Below are positions 23,216 through 34,559 of a stretch of 64,000 bases of DNA, one piece after another. The DNA is taken from the NCBI RefSeq assembly GCF_958298935.1, contig NC_084943.1:14873001-14937000 (forward strand), given 5' to 3'. The DNA is from Phragmites australis (Eukaryota > Streptophyta > Magnoliopsida > Poales > Poaceae). Positions within the stretch are counted from its first letter, which is position 1. Each line of letters opens with the position of its first letter. The notes beneath the pieces are model-generated. The model was not told the origin of the DNA and did no database searches. It saw only the letters and a program-made list of their open reading frames with translations. The position numbers were made by a program, and so were the translations under genes.

Positions 23216-24169
23216 CTAGTAGAGGGTCATATAGCCTCTACTTCTACTTTAACTGCTTTCGAGCCTGCACAAGCAGTGTTTCAGGGGGAGATCGTCTCAC
23301 AGCGCGAGGCTCCTCGACACATTCAACGGGAACATTCCCCCACAGTAGATGATCAGTGACCTTGGTGAGAGGGTAACAAGATCCAAATCTGCTCAACATG
23401 CTCATTTCACCAATTTTGTATTTCTTTTGAGCCCATGATGTTGGACACGCACTTTATGTTTCAAATTGGATTAATGCAATGCATGAAGAGCTAGAAAACT
23501 TTGAGAGAAACCAAGTTTGAGTCCTTGGCAAGTGACCCCCAAATGTTCATATAGGCACAAAATGGGGTTTTAAGAAGAAACACGGGGAGGATAGGTCGAT
23601 AATAAGAAACAAAGCAAGACTTATGGCCTAAGGTTTCATTCAAATAGAGGGGATAGACTTTGGAGAGACTTTTACATCCATAGCTAGATTAGAAGCCATT
23701 AGGATCCTTCTTGCATTTTCAGCATACAAGGGTTTCAAGTTGTATCAAATGGATGCCAAAAGTGCTTTCCTAAATAGTTTTATAGAATAAGAAGTCTATG
23801 TCAAGCAACCCCCTAGTTTCGAGCACCTCAAGTACCCACATAGAGTATACAAGCTTCAGAAGGCCTTGTATGGACTTAAGCAGGTGCCTAGGGATTGGTA
23901 TGATAGGTTTAAGTCCTTTTTGCTAGAGCATGGGTATGTGATGGGGGTCAGTGGATAAAACTTTGTTCACCTTCAAGCACTCCAGAACTAAACACTTAGA
24001 TGTGAGATTCCACTTCTTGTGAGACCACAATGAGAAGGGAGACATTGACTTGAGATACATAGATACCCAACACCAGCTTGCTGACATCTTTATCAAGCCT
24101 CTAGATACAACCAGATTTGCCTATTCGAGGGGAGAGCTTGGTGTGTGTAATCCCTATGGTATTGTGTGA
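23216..24169 (+). pseudogene. Copia (Sirevirus-type) pol remnant: RT N-half fused to RNase H tail
   Basis: The fragment starts in the Pro/Ser-rich linker and passes VTRSKS-like residues. It then shows degraded reverse transcriptase (MDAKSAFLN, VYKLQKALYGLKQVPRDWYDRF). At about 23945 it jumps directly to the RNase H end (LADIFIKPLDTTRF) and a stop at 24167-24169. The YxDD active-site block and most of RNase H are deleted. Several stops and frame changes are present. This fits the Sirevirus group of Ty1/copia elements. The 5' part was displaced to the left by the minus-strand Tat insertion. Confidence 0.8.
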
Positions 24170-25525
24170 AGGGAAATTGCAGTTGTACACACTCTATCTT
24201 ACTTTTGTTGCATTTGCATTGCATCTCATCTTGTAAGATGATCATCATAGTTGAGCTTTGACTTGTATCTCTTTAGCATTTTCAATTGCTAGTCTTAAAT
24301 TTGGACTAAATTGAGTACTTGTGCAAAGCAATATTTTAAACTTAGGCTCCTCTTGATACTTTGATATGAAACATTTCAAATAGGCTAGCTTTTCTAAAGA
24401 TAAATTTGGCAATTTTATGAATCACATAGACTAAGAAATGCTACACTCTTGATCACCATGTTTGTAATTGCTTTGGCTTAGTCAATACTTGTGTTAAGGC
24501 TAGTATGATGAATATCTTACTCTAAGCTTCTTGGTTCAAGACTGTTGATTGGGGAACATTGCACTATATTTTCTGTCTTTGTCAAATGTTTAAATCATGA
24601 TAGAACCTTAGGGGAACATGTGTTCCTTGTATCGCAAAGACACTACTTGACTTGATCTAGTGAAAACTTGATAATTGTGCAAATTGAATAATCTTGAACA
24701 ATCAAGTTTCTTGTGCTAAGATGTGATCCAATATGGTTGCCTTGAAACCTCGAGATGTTTGCCGTACCAAGTCGTGCGACACTTCGCTTGGATAAGAGGC
24801 AACTTGAGGATAAAATGAAAAGCAAAGAATTGTGCCTAAATATTCCATCTTTTAATCACATGATCTAACTAAGTCTTGGTTTCATATGTAAGCGTTTGCA
24901 AAGCCTACTGTCATTGTTTGCCTAGTTCAAGATTGAAATTTTCTAGTTCTTAAGGCTTGTATTGCCTTGGCACGAGTGGATGCTTATGTGGTGGTCGCTT
25001 TTAACATGATTCGGCTATGTGAGCTTAAATGAGCCAACAATATTTTGGGTTTACCTTGTATAACTTTGTGTTCTTGTGACACTATACCTTTTTGAGCCTT
25101 TGTATGATTGTGAGCTGCACATTCTACTCTCCATAGCCCTTTGACGTTTCTACCATTTAAAAATGCTTTATGGTATACTTGTGAAAGCTCATTAGGATTC
25201 ATGTTCATGCATTGCATATATTTTTTTGTCCTTGATGTTTGCATTGCCAAATGGGAAGAAACTATGCACTAAGTTTTTGGGGAGAAATTTTCACTAAATT
25301 AGCACTAAATTTTGCATAAGAAAACTGTGCATTCATCAAGGGGGAGTTTTTTATTTTGGCTTGTCTTTGCTTCCCTTCGGGCTTTTGCAATCTTTCTTAT
25401 GCCAAGTGACTTCTTGTGCCTTTTCTTTTGCTTTTGGTTGCTTGAATGAGCTTCTCTTGTCTAAAGTTTTCAAACCAAATTCTTTGTGCTTCGAGGGTTG
25501 TTAATGCACTCATCAAGGGGGAGAT
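24170..25525 (+). other. Sirevirus 3' non-coding region with multiple polypurine tracts
   Basis: No gene is seen. It is AT-rich and ends with two CATCAAGGGGGAG motifs (25334-25346 and 25511-25523). Repeated PPT-like motifs before the 3' LTR are a known Sirevirus feature. The second directly abuts the LTR start TGAGAAACC at 25526. Confidence 0.65.
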
Positions 25526-27060
25526 TGAGAAACCAAGTTAAAATGTGCCTTGGTTTATATGTGATAAGTGATTGATAAGGTTGTTAATTTGATTTGTTGA
25601 TTTATGCGATTGCATAAGCTTGTCTATGTACTGCAATCATGATCTTGACTAACCAGGAAAATGGGGTTGGAGTTTTTGCCTCTGATTCCAGGAAAATTGC
25701 ACTTGCCATATGATCTGGCATTGGAGATTTTGTACATGCCAGATGGTCCGACATTCAGAAGAGTTTCACGTAGAGCATTTGTTCTAGTAAGGTTGCATGT
25801 TGGCTTTGGTGAAGTTGCACTCGCCGGATGGTCCGGCGCTAAAAGGAGTGAACGTCAGATGCTACGCCAGACTAATTTTTCTAGAGACATTGAAGAAGGT
25901 TTGGTTGAGGACATTGCACACGCCAGATGGTCCGACAATGGAGGATGGGAATGCCAGAGAATACACTGGAGCAATTCTTCTAGAGAGGATGCAAACTAGC
26001 TGGTTTGGTGGGCTTAACACGCCAGATGGTCTGGTGCTTAGGAGGAGCGTACACCGGATCATCCGGCGTTCACATTTTGTACTGAAATGACCTTTTTGAT
26101 AGAGGATTTTGATTCTGGCTAATTGGAGATGGAATTGGAGAAACGTGTGTGCTTGTCTTGTGTTGTGCAGGTCATTGATGCAACATGACGATCGACGGCG
26201 GGATGATCAGGGCTAAGCGGCGTGCTTGGTGCCTGACGATCCAGGAAGCCAGTCAGAGTCAAAGGTGATCCTAACTGTACACATGGAGGTCAAGCAAAGC
26301 ATGGAAGTGTGGATGAAGATGGTGTGTTGAGAAAGTCAAGCAAAGAGAATGCCAGTCCTAGTGATAAGGTGACCCGAGGGATTGAGAGTGGGAGAGACTT
26401 GCCGGCGGTCAAAATCGCAAGATGGAGTACACCTGTCAACATCGGGATGCCTGTTTAAGGCGTAAGCAAGTGGCAGTGACTCACGCTTTGAGAAGCGTGC
26501 AAAGCGGTTTCGTGGTTTAACCTCAAAATTATGGAAGGTTGGAGTGCATGTGGCATCATTATGAAGCTTGCATCGAGGCAAAGCTAAGTTATGAAGAAGC
26601 CACGGCCGTTCGATGGACAGAAAAGAAATTGGACCAAAATGCCCCGGTGGTAGGTATGAGTGCACTGGAAGTGAGGGGTATTTTAGGAAAAAGGAAACTT
26701 AAGATCGAAGGAACCTCCCTAGGCCTATAAATAGATGGGTAGGGCTGTAGGAAAGGATTGAGCTAGCCATTTGAGTTTGAGTGCTAGGTTTTTAGAGGAG
26801 AGGGAGAGGATAGCTTAGCCTATATATTAGGTGAGAGTTTTTTGTGTGCAAAATTCCTTTGTAATCCTCCTAAAATAGAGCTGACCTTTGCAAGCAATGA
26901 AGATTATGTTTCCTCCTATGCTTGTGTTCATCTCTTTTTAGTTTCCCTCTATTAGATCCATTGCTTTGTTTGCGAGTTTTTCAGTTTTCATTGCAATTTT
27001 TGTTTTAGTTTGAGAGCTGAAATTTTTCACCTTGTGGAAGTTGTTCTTCTTGTTCAGCTT
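25526..27060 (+). repeat. 3' LTR of the first Sirevirus-like element, with GC palindromes
   Basis: It starts TGAGAAACCAAG right after the PPT. It carries several copies of a quasi-palindrome around CCGGATGGTCCGG (about 25737, 25818, 25923, 26024, 26050). A TATA box (TATAAATA) lies at 26726-26733. The 3' end is uncertain: I see no clear matching CA terminus, so the LTR may be truncated. Confidence 0.55.
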
Positions 27061-27300
27061 GTGGAAGGTAGTAGCCAAACCAAATCTACCATTCAAGCAT
27101 GGACACGCAACAAATTATCTGAGTCAACAACAATTTGAATGGACATAATGAGTATACTAACATCAACAGCATCACATTTGAAACAACAATTAAGGCCATC
27201 GAGCATTACTAATATATCATCTTTGTGGCCTCGATCTTGACAGCAGAAAAGATCAAATCTAGCAAGCAATACAAGATGGCATTAGGTACCAAATTTAACA
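27061..27300. other. Unassigned AT-rich flank of the CACTA element
   Basis: No gene or repeat structure is recognised. It is the presumed pre-insertion DNA at the left of the CACTA transposon, ending in ACA at 27298-27300. Confidence 0.4.
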
Positions 27301-27344
27301 CACTACTACAAAAGCTATTTTTCGAGACACCTAGGTTTCATTTC

Positions 27345-27600
27345 TACAGGCGGTTCATATGACAAACCGCCTGAGTAGTAGGTTGCGGCCCCGTACGGTT
27401 TTGAGCTGCCTGTGGAAATGGCTCCATTATCATAGGTGGTTCACATAAGGAACCGCCTATGAAAATACTTCATTTTCATAGGCGGTTCCTTATGTCAACC
27501 TCTTGTAAAAATCAGTTTATTTTCATAGGCGGTTCACATCAGGAACCGTCTGTGGAAATTAGTTTTCACAGGTGGTTCCTTATGCAAACTGTATGCGATA
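27345..27600. repeat. CACTA subterminal repeats, left side
   Basis: At least six copies in alternating orientation of a motif near AGGCGGTTC. These short repeats are the binding targets of the accessory transposition protein in the En/Spm class. Confidence 0.7.
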
Positions 27601-28211
27601 TCTCTCCATAAATAGTGCCTCTCAACGGGGAGCTCCATTCAGACAGAGAGCTCGCTGTATCCAAATAGTAGAGCTCAAAGGCGACCGCAGATTTTGAAAA
27701 CAGAGGGGGAAGGTTTTGGTTTTGAATTCCTTAGAGGAGCCATCTAAGGTAAGTGTATCTCATTCCTAGCTAGCATCTTTTTGAAGTTTAGATTTAGATT
27801 TAAGGCTTAATTAGGGTTTAGATGTGATCTAGAGATTCCCATGGTTCTAGCCATTTAGATGTTCGAGTTAGCTAAAATTTGTGGCAAATATTGATTCAAT
27901 TATGTAGATTCACATGATTCTAGCATTATATTTCAAAAATATAGCTAGAATTTGATGTTTTTAACCTCTAGGAGATTTTATCATGAATGGCGATTTTTTG
28001 GATAGATCTAGATCTGGAGGGAGATGGGGATAGAGAGAGTAATGAATTCACATTATTTTGAGCTATAAATTTGTACAAATGTAGATTCAATTGTGTAGAC
28101 ATATTATAACTATAACAAGCCCAGTTTTTCCTAATTTTTTTAAAAAATCTTTTTGATTCTGATTTTCTAATTAATTAATTTATTTATCTAATTTTGTGGT
28201 TGAAGTCAAAG

Positions 28212-31200
28212 ATGGAAAGAGCATGGATGTATGATGCGCCAAGACATGGAGAAATATATATCAAATAACTCTGCTTTTATTGAAGCCACCAAGAAGGACG
28301 CTTTGAATAAGAAGACAAAGGAAATATATTGTTCATGTTCTGACTGCAAGAACTAGAAATTGTGGGACAAATCAAGCATAATCAAATCACACATGATCTT
28401 GAGAGGTTTTGTCGAGGATTTCATATGTTGGACCAATCACGACGAACAACGTACATGTGAACCAAATGACAAAATCGTTGTTGATCAAGTGTATGGTGAT
28501 GATGAGGGAGTCAAAGATGACACTGATACTATGATGAATGATGATACTATTTTTTATTTGGAGAAAATTTATGCCATGCAAAACCGCATGTTTTAAGGGA
28601 CACGAGAGGTTTAGATAATGTCGAGGCGTTACAGAAGGCATCAAAGGAACTTTTGTATGAGGAATAAAAGTGTTGTGATAAGGAGTTTACGATGTTGCAT
28701 TCTGTGCTTGAACTTCGAAGGTTGAAGGCCTGCAATGGATGGTCTGACAAGAGTTTCTCGGATTTGTTAAGTCTCTTAGCAAACATGCTTCCTAAGCCTA
28801 ACTCCTTGCCCACCACCACTTATCAGGCGAAGAAGCTTATCTACTGTTGTCATTAGATGTACAAAAAATACACGCGTGTCCGAACCACTGTATCCTTTAC
28901 CGTAAAGAGTATGAAGCCTTGGATAGATGTCCAGTGTGCAATGCGAGTCGGTACAAGAGAAATGATGATTGTGATGATGAAGATGCTTCCACAAAAGCAA
29001 AGAAGAAGAAGAGTAATGCTGGTCGTGATGAAGAATACACTTCTTCCAACATGGAGAAGAAGAGATGAAGTCCTACCATGGCGATGTGGTATCTGCTAGT
29101 GATCTCCTGCTTGCAGCATTTGTACTCAAACCCTAGGGACTCCTAACTGATGTGTTGGTATTTTGATAAGCACAAGAAGGATGGAACTAAGCTTCGACAC
29201 CTTGCTGATGCTAGCCAATGGAGATATTTCAATGTCATGTATCCAGATTTCGCTAAAGAACCAAGGAATGTAGGGTTCGCATTGAGTACTAATGGAATGA
29301 ATCCTTTTGCTGATATGAGCACCTCACATAGCACTTGGCTAGTGGTCCTGGCCATCTACAACCTTCCTATCCATGAAGCGGAAGTACCTTGTGTTGTCTA
29401 TTCTTATCCAAGGACCGAAACAACCTGGGAACGATATAGATTTGTTTCTGGAACCATTGATGGAAGATATGGCAAAACTATGGAACAATGGGGTCCGGGT
29501 GTGGGAGGTGTTCCGACGACAATACTTCACACCGAAAGCCATGATTTTCGTTACCATCAGTGATTATCCCAACCTTTTTTCCTATCGGGATAGGTTAAAG
29601 GGAAGCAAGGATGTGTAGTGTGCTTGGATGAAACTATGTCTGTGTAGCTTCCGTACTCATAGGAGATAGTGTACATGCCACACCAACAGTTCTTACTCAA
29701 AACTCACAGATACCGCAAGATGAAGAAACATTTTGATAACACGATTGAGCAAGGTACTGGCCCAAAACCTCACAATGGGACACTAGTGTTTGAAATGGTA
29801 AAGAGCATCAAGGTTGTTTTTGGAAGGCGCCGAAGGGTAAAAAGAGGAAGAAAAGTGAGACACCGGCCGGCATGCTGTGGAAGAAGATGCTGATTTTCTT
29901 TAAGTATTTGCCCTACTGGAAGGACTTGGACATTCGCCACAGCATCGATGTCATGTATGTTAAGAACTATGTGTGTGATAGTATCCTTGGCCTCTTACTG
30001 GATATACTGAGGAAGACAAAGGATGGAATCAAATCACGTAAGGACTTGGTGCATTAAAATCAGGCCAGAGCTACACCATAAAGACAGACCAAAATGGGAA
30101 ACATTATCTTCCACCGGCTAGCTACTCGCTGACACCTGAGGAGAAAAAGGCACTGTGCAAGTGCTTATGTGGGGTGAGAGTCTCGATGAATGATTTGAAG
30201 CTAATCGGCATGAAGTCTCACGATTGTCATTTGATGATGATGTAGATTTTCCCTATTGCAATTAGGGGTATCAAGGCAGGATACATAAAGGTGGTCATCA
30301 CACGGTTGTGTCACTTCTTCAATCCAATCTCAAAAGGTGATTGATGCTGAAAAACTGGGTGCTCTACATAGTTACTTCGTAGAGACTTTGTGCCAACTTG
30401 TGATGTGCTTCCCTCCATCCTTTTTTGATATCAAGGTATACCTCTTGGTTCACATCATGAATGAGATAATTGCATGGACCCTGTATTCTTACATCAGATG
30501 TATGTGTTTGAGCGGTACATGGGCATTCTAAGGGCTATGTACAGAATTATGCTCACCTAGAGGGTTCCATGATCGAGGGCTACAGTACCGAGGAAGTCAT
30601 TGAGTGTTGCATCGATTACATAAAAGATGCTAAACTGATTGGTATACCTATATCTTGACATGAGGGGAGATTGTCTAGGAGAGACACCAAAGGAAAGAAA
30701 ATATTCATCGATCATGATTACAAATTAGTGGAAGAAGCACATTTCACCATCTTGCAGCATCACTAGATAGTGGCGTCGTACGTCGAGGAATAACTGAATG
30801 AGCTTCACACAGAAAATCAAGGTCGTTCATATGATTGGATCTTGAAAGAGCACAAGCGTTGCTTCACCACATGGTTCAAGAACCAAAACCATCCAGATAG
30901 TGAATCCGTAGATAAAAAATATGAAAATGCTGGCTTGTGGCCCATCAAGTTTAGTAACGTCATAGCAAGCATATGACATTAATGGGTACATATTTTATAC
31001 CAAAGCAAAGGAAAAGAAAAGCACGGCTCAAAACAACGGCATTCGGATAGAAGCCTATGACACAACAGGAGAAAAAATCACCTACTATGGGTTCATAGAT
31101 GAAATCTGGGACTCAACTATGGAGTGAATCTGCAGATCCCCGTCTTCCGATGGAAATGGGTCAACACCCAAATGGCATGACGTTGGACAATTACTGGTTC

Positions 31201-31410
31201 ACAACTGTCGACCTCGGTATTATAGGCCACAAAGATGACTCGTGGGTAGTCGATGATCATGTCGCACAAGTTTTCTATATAATCGACCTCGTGAATGAAA
31301 AGAAGCACGTAGTTGTTACCGGAAAACATAGAATTGTCGGAGTTGAGAATGTGGAGGATGGGGAAGAATACAATTAGTTCGACGACGTTGTCATGTTATG
31401 CAAATTATTT
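28212..31410 (+). pseudogene. CACTA transposase (Tnp2 family) with DUF4216-like C-terminus
   Basis: The start MERAWMYD at 28212 is the usual N-terminal motif (transposase-associated domain). Recognisable blocks then are: NGWSDKSFSDLLSLLANMLP (about 28735), KIHACPNHCILYRKEYEAL with CPVC (about 28860-28950), ASQWRYFNVMYPDFAKEPRN and GFALSTNGMNPF (about 29210-29320), and a C-terminal block (GVNLQIPVFRWKWV, TTVDLGIIGHKDDSW, about 31125-31250). These order as Tnp2 (PF02992) followed by DUF4216. Many stops and shifts break it. The enzyme would cut and join the CACTA ends; this copy cannot. Confidence 0.82.
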
Positions 31411-31707
31411 TCTAATGTGACAAAACCTGAAATTTGGAGGGAATAAAATATATGCTCCTAATTAATTTTTGAATGAAATATATACCTCAGACATATCCTT
31501 ATGCCACCCGCATGTGAAAATCTATCTATCTATAGGCGGACGCTAAAGTGCACCACCTATAAAAACCATTTACATAGAATCGCCTGTGAAAATAGAATTC
31601 CACATGTGGTCTATTTTGCGCCTGTGAAAATCGTCTATTTTCACAGATCTTTGATCGCAGACGAGTGCGCTAAAGGTTTGTGAAAACGGGTTACAAATCG
31701 TCTAGTG

Positions 31708-32127
31708 ACGAGAGTACATATCTAGCGTAAGAGTGAATGAACCAGATCAAGCGCAACTACATCCATCAGGAAAGACGCATATTCTAAGATACTTTGTGAT
31801 GAAGGGTATTGATATGGGATCCAGATAGACTAAAGGCAGCAAACTCCGAATAGAAAATTTAAATGAAGAACTTTTTAATCAGCAGGAGACAGTATATCCT
31901 TCACTGTCTCGAATTGATATAAATCTCCTCGAAAATGAATCCTGTGGAAACATAAGGGAATGCCACAAACATCAATTTACTACATTGTACGCTTCAACAC
32001 ATTTTAGTCTTTGTCCTACATACAAAGAAAAAAAATGATGATGCAACTATTGAACAATGATTTTGAAACTCAAATGCACTACGATGAAACAGTAAATAAG
32101 ATATCATGAGTGCTGCCTATTAATATA
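31708..32127. other. Unassigned AT-rich sequence
   Basis: No gene or repeat is recognised between the CACTA end and the Stowaway element. It may belong to the same transcribed or pseudogene region as 32590-33257, but this is not shown. Confidence 0.3.
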
Positions 32128-32382
32128 CTTCCTCTAGTCCAAAATAAGTGTCATTTTGAGTTATGTGTAGTTAACCGTTTCAAACTTTGACTAAAAATTA
32201 TTTTTTATGTATTGAGTTTAGATATTTGAAAATGAAATGGGTAGATTTATCTCGAAAAATATTTTTATAATAATATATTTTTACTATATTTTATCAATAT
32301 ATTACAATAAAAAGTAGTAGTTAAAGTTATATTTTAGGATCATGCGATATTCAAAATGACACTTATTTCGGACTACAGGGAG
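32128..32382. mobile_element. Stowaway-type MITE (Tc1/mariner)
   Basis: The ends CTTCCTCTAGTCCAAAATAA and the inverse TTATTTCGGACTACAGGGAG are imperfect terminal inverted repeats of the well-known grass Stowaway type. They are flanked by TA on both sides (32126-32127, 32383-32384). The 255-bp interior is AT-rich and non-coding. Confidence 0.85.
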
Positions 32383-32589
32383 TATATATATATACCATTT
32401 TCTGAGAGTTCTCAACTAAGACAGCATTATTCAGAGTTTCAAACTATAAAGCCTATTTATACTTGGCTTATGCAGAGCTGCAGACATGACGAGTGCAACA
32501 TTAATTTACTCATAGATGAACCTGTTCCACTTCGATAGTAACAGTTTTAAAACGTCAACAGATAAGCATACCTCAAACCTAATTATCAA

Positions 32590-33257
32590 AGAGCCTCTCT
32601 TTCAAGCACTTCAATTGCATCAAACGCTCAACTTTTATGACCTCGGTCATAGTAGTAATATCAGCCACCAAGAGCTCATTGTAAAACTCTAGCATTTTGG
32701 ATTCCAGCTCACGTGCTTTAGAGTCCCTATTTTCCTTTGCAGCCTAGTACGCAAGTTTCGCTGATTCAAGCTTCTGCGAAGAGATCCGTAGCTGGGACTG
32801 TGCCATCCTAGTGAGATCATGGTTAGCTGTGGCCTGGGCTGCAATATACTTGTCTAATTCTTCTCCCATGTCTGATATGGACGCCTTCACATTTCCTTTA
32901 CCTTTACCTTTGGTCCTAGTGATGCTCTTTTGCAACAGTGAGCACCGTTGGCGACTAAGGGCAGCGGTCCTTCCTTCCTGTAAGATGGCGAGTCCCTTCA
33001 CTTAGGGGACTTGCAAGACATTGATGGGCCTCTGCACGTTTCCTATCCATGTGCCTCTTGGTCTTGGTACTATTTCTGCCATAAGATGGCCCAGCTTTAG
33101 CAGCTTCAAGTTTTCCTTTAGCTCTACAGCTATCTGATCACCCCAAGCATCAAGCACATTGTCCTCAATAATGTAATCTTCCAATGTGTGTATATCTTGG
33201 TTGGATCTATGGTGTCGGTGTCATCAGGATCATCGGAGTAAGAAGAATCGAACATGC
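32590..33257 (-). pseudogene. Unidentified basic/coiled protein pseudogene
   Basis: A minus-strand ATG at about 33257 opens MFDSSYSDDPDDTDTIDP. A one-base shift near 33185 leads into EDYIIEDNVLDAWGDQIAVE, then a basic region, then a Lys/Gln/Glu-rich C-terminus (LESAKLAY, KARELESKMLEFYNELL) ending near 32580. The acidic N-terminus, basic middle and helical C-terminus resemble plant proteins of the NAM-associated or trihelix type that accompany PIF/Harbinger elements. I do not recognise it firmly. Stops and shifts show decay. Confidence 0.4.
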
Positions 33258-33595
33258 TGTGGAGAGAGATGTGAAATGCAAATTTGAAGTGCAGTGAAAC
33301 TGTAGATACAGTTGCCTACAGAGGGTCTTTAGCTCACAAATCTTTCATTTTAAACTCCTGCATTAGATTTGCCCATGTCAAATAATATGTGGGAAAATAA
33401 GGTACTTTTAAGTTTAATTTAATTCATAAATAATTTATGAGCGTAAAAACTGATAAACTACCATATTTATATCATCAGAACATAATCTAGACATGTGTAT
33501 GATAATATTACATATGCCTAGATCTACTATACTCGAAATTAGGGATATAGAAAATAAAATATGAGTGACATAGCTTTTACGTACTGATCTTGTGC
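33258..33595. other. Unassigned AT-rich sequence
   Basis: No gene or repeat is seen. It lies between the pseudogene and the copia LTR end. Confidence 0.3.
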
Positions 33596-34151
33596 TGTGA
33601 AGATTGCTAAGGATATAGGTTGCACCGTGCTGATGGCACGATCGATCCTGCTGACAACGCGCCAGATTTATTGGCGATGACAACGGGCGACGCCCAAGCG
33701 ACCAGGAAGACGAGTCGTGGTGAAGAACTAGAGTAGTCGCACGGAACGCTTTTCAAAAACTTTATTCGCCCTCTCCTGGTGCAAGATCTCAAGAGCGAGG
33801 GTTTCGAAGACCTGCTCTCCCGGTTGCCGATGCACGCCAATGCGGGGATAGAGTAGACTCAGTGGCAGCGACAGCGTGAGGAAGAGATAAAAAAAACCCT
33901 AATTCTTATATAGACTCACATAATAAGAGCATTCCTAGATTCAGGGCTACTCTCATTAGTAGTCTATCTTCTCTCTCTAATGAGGTGGGGGTTTTTAGAT
34001 ATATATAGGGGAGAAACCCCCTACCTCCATCTCTGTTAGCAATATAGTACTAATGGAATGTGGGACTCATCATGGGTCATCTGTCCATAATATGGGCCTT
34101 TGAGATTTATTGAGAATTATGAAAATTATATGGACCCCTATAATTCTAACA
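33596..34151 (-). repeat. 3' LTR of the minus-strand copia element
   Basis: 556 bp, TG...CA on the minus strand. Two TATA-like sites occur (ATATATATA at 34007-33999; TATATAA at 33912-33906). The lower half is GC-rich leader-like sequence. The far end rests on TTCACA only, because the partner LTR is absent. Confidence 0.65.
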
Positions 34152-34559
34152 ATCCCCCACCAGATCTCAAAGTTCCATAGAGATTTGCTTGTTTTCCACT
34201 TTTGTTTGATATACCAATGTTTTAGTGGAGACTGTTAAGTTGAACATCCACCTAGAATATCAAGCTACACTCATTCACAACTTAAACAATGGACTATACC
34301 TTGAATTGCAAGTTTTGTGCAAACAAGTTTCACCAGAGGTCATAACTGATACTTGGCTGCCTGTACACTACCCCGCAGGTGGAGCATATAAGTCGTACTC
34401 CTTGGTCTCTTCGTGAGCTTAATAGAGATTACCCAAGTCTCACAGAACGCGACCAACAGTCGAGCTTATATAGGTGTGTTCTTTCAAGAATGTTCTGCAG
34501 GACAGCATCTTTGCTTATTAAAGCCAACAGAACAAATTAAGACAATAGCCAACCTGCCT

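Larger units (their letters stand above)
27301..31707 (+). mobile_element. Decayed autonomous-type CACTA (En/Spm) transposon
   Basis: It starts CACTACTACAAAAGC at 27301 and ends TCTAGTG at 31707, giving CACTA/TAGTG termini. Flanking triplets ACA (27298-27300) and ACG (31708-31710) fit a decayed 3-bp TSD. Both ends carry subterminal repeats of the type CATAGGCGGTTC / GAACCGCCTATG (27345-27600; 31500-31690). The interior has a Tnp2-family transposase. The order of TIR, subterminal repeats and transposase is canonical. Confidence 0.8.

Noticed and set aside
31117..31329. Minus-strand 70-codon ORF
   Set aside because: Shadow of the CACTA DUF4216-like region on the plus strand.
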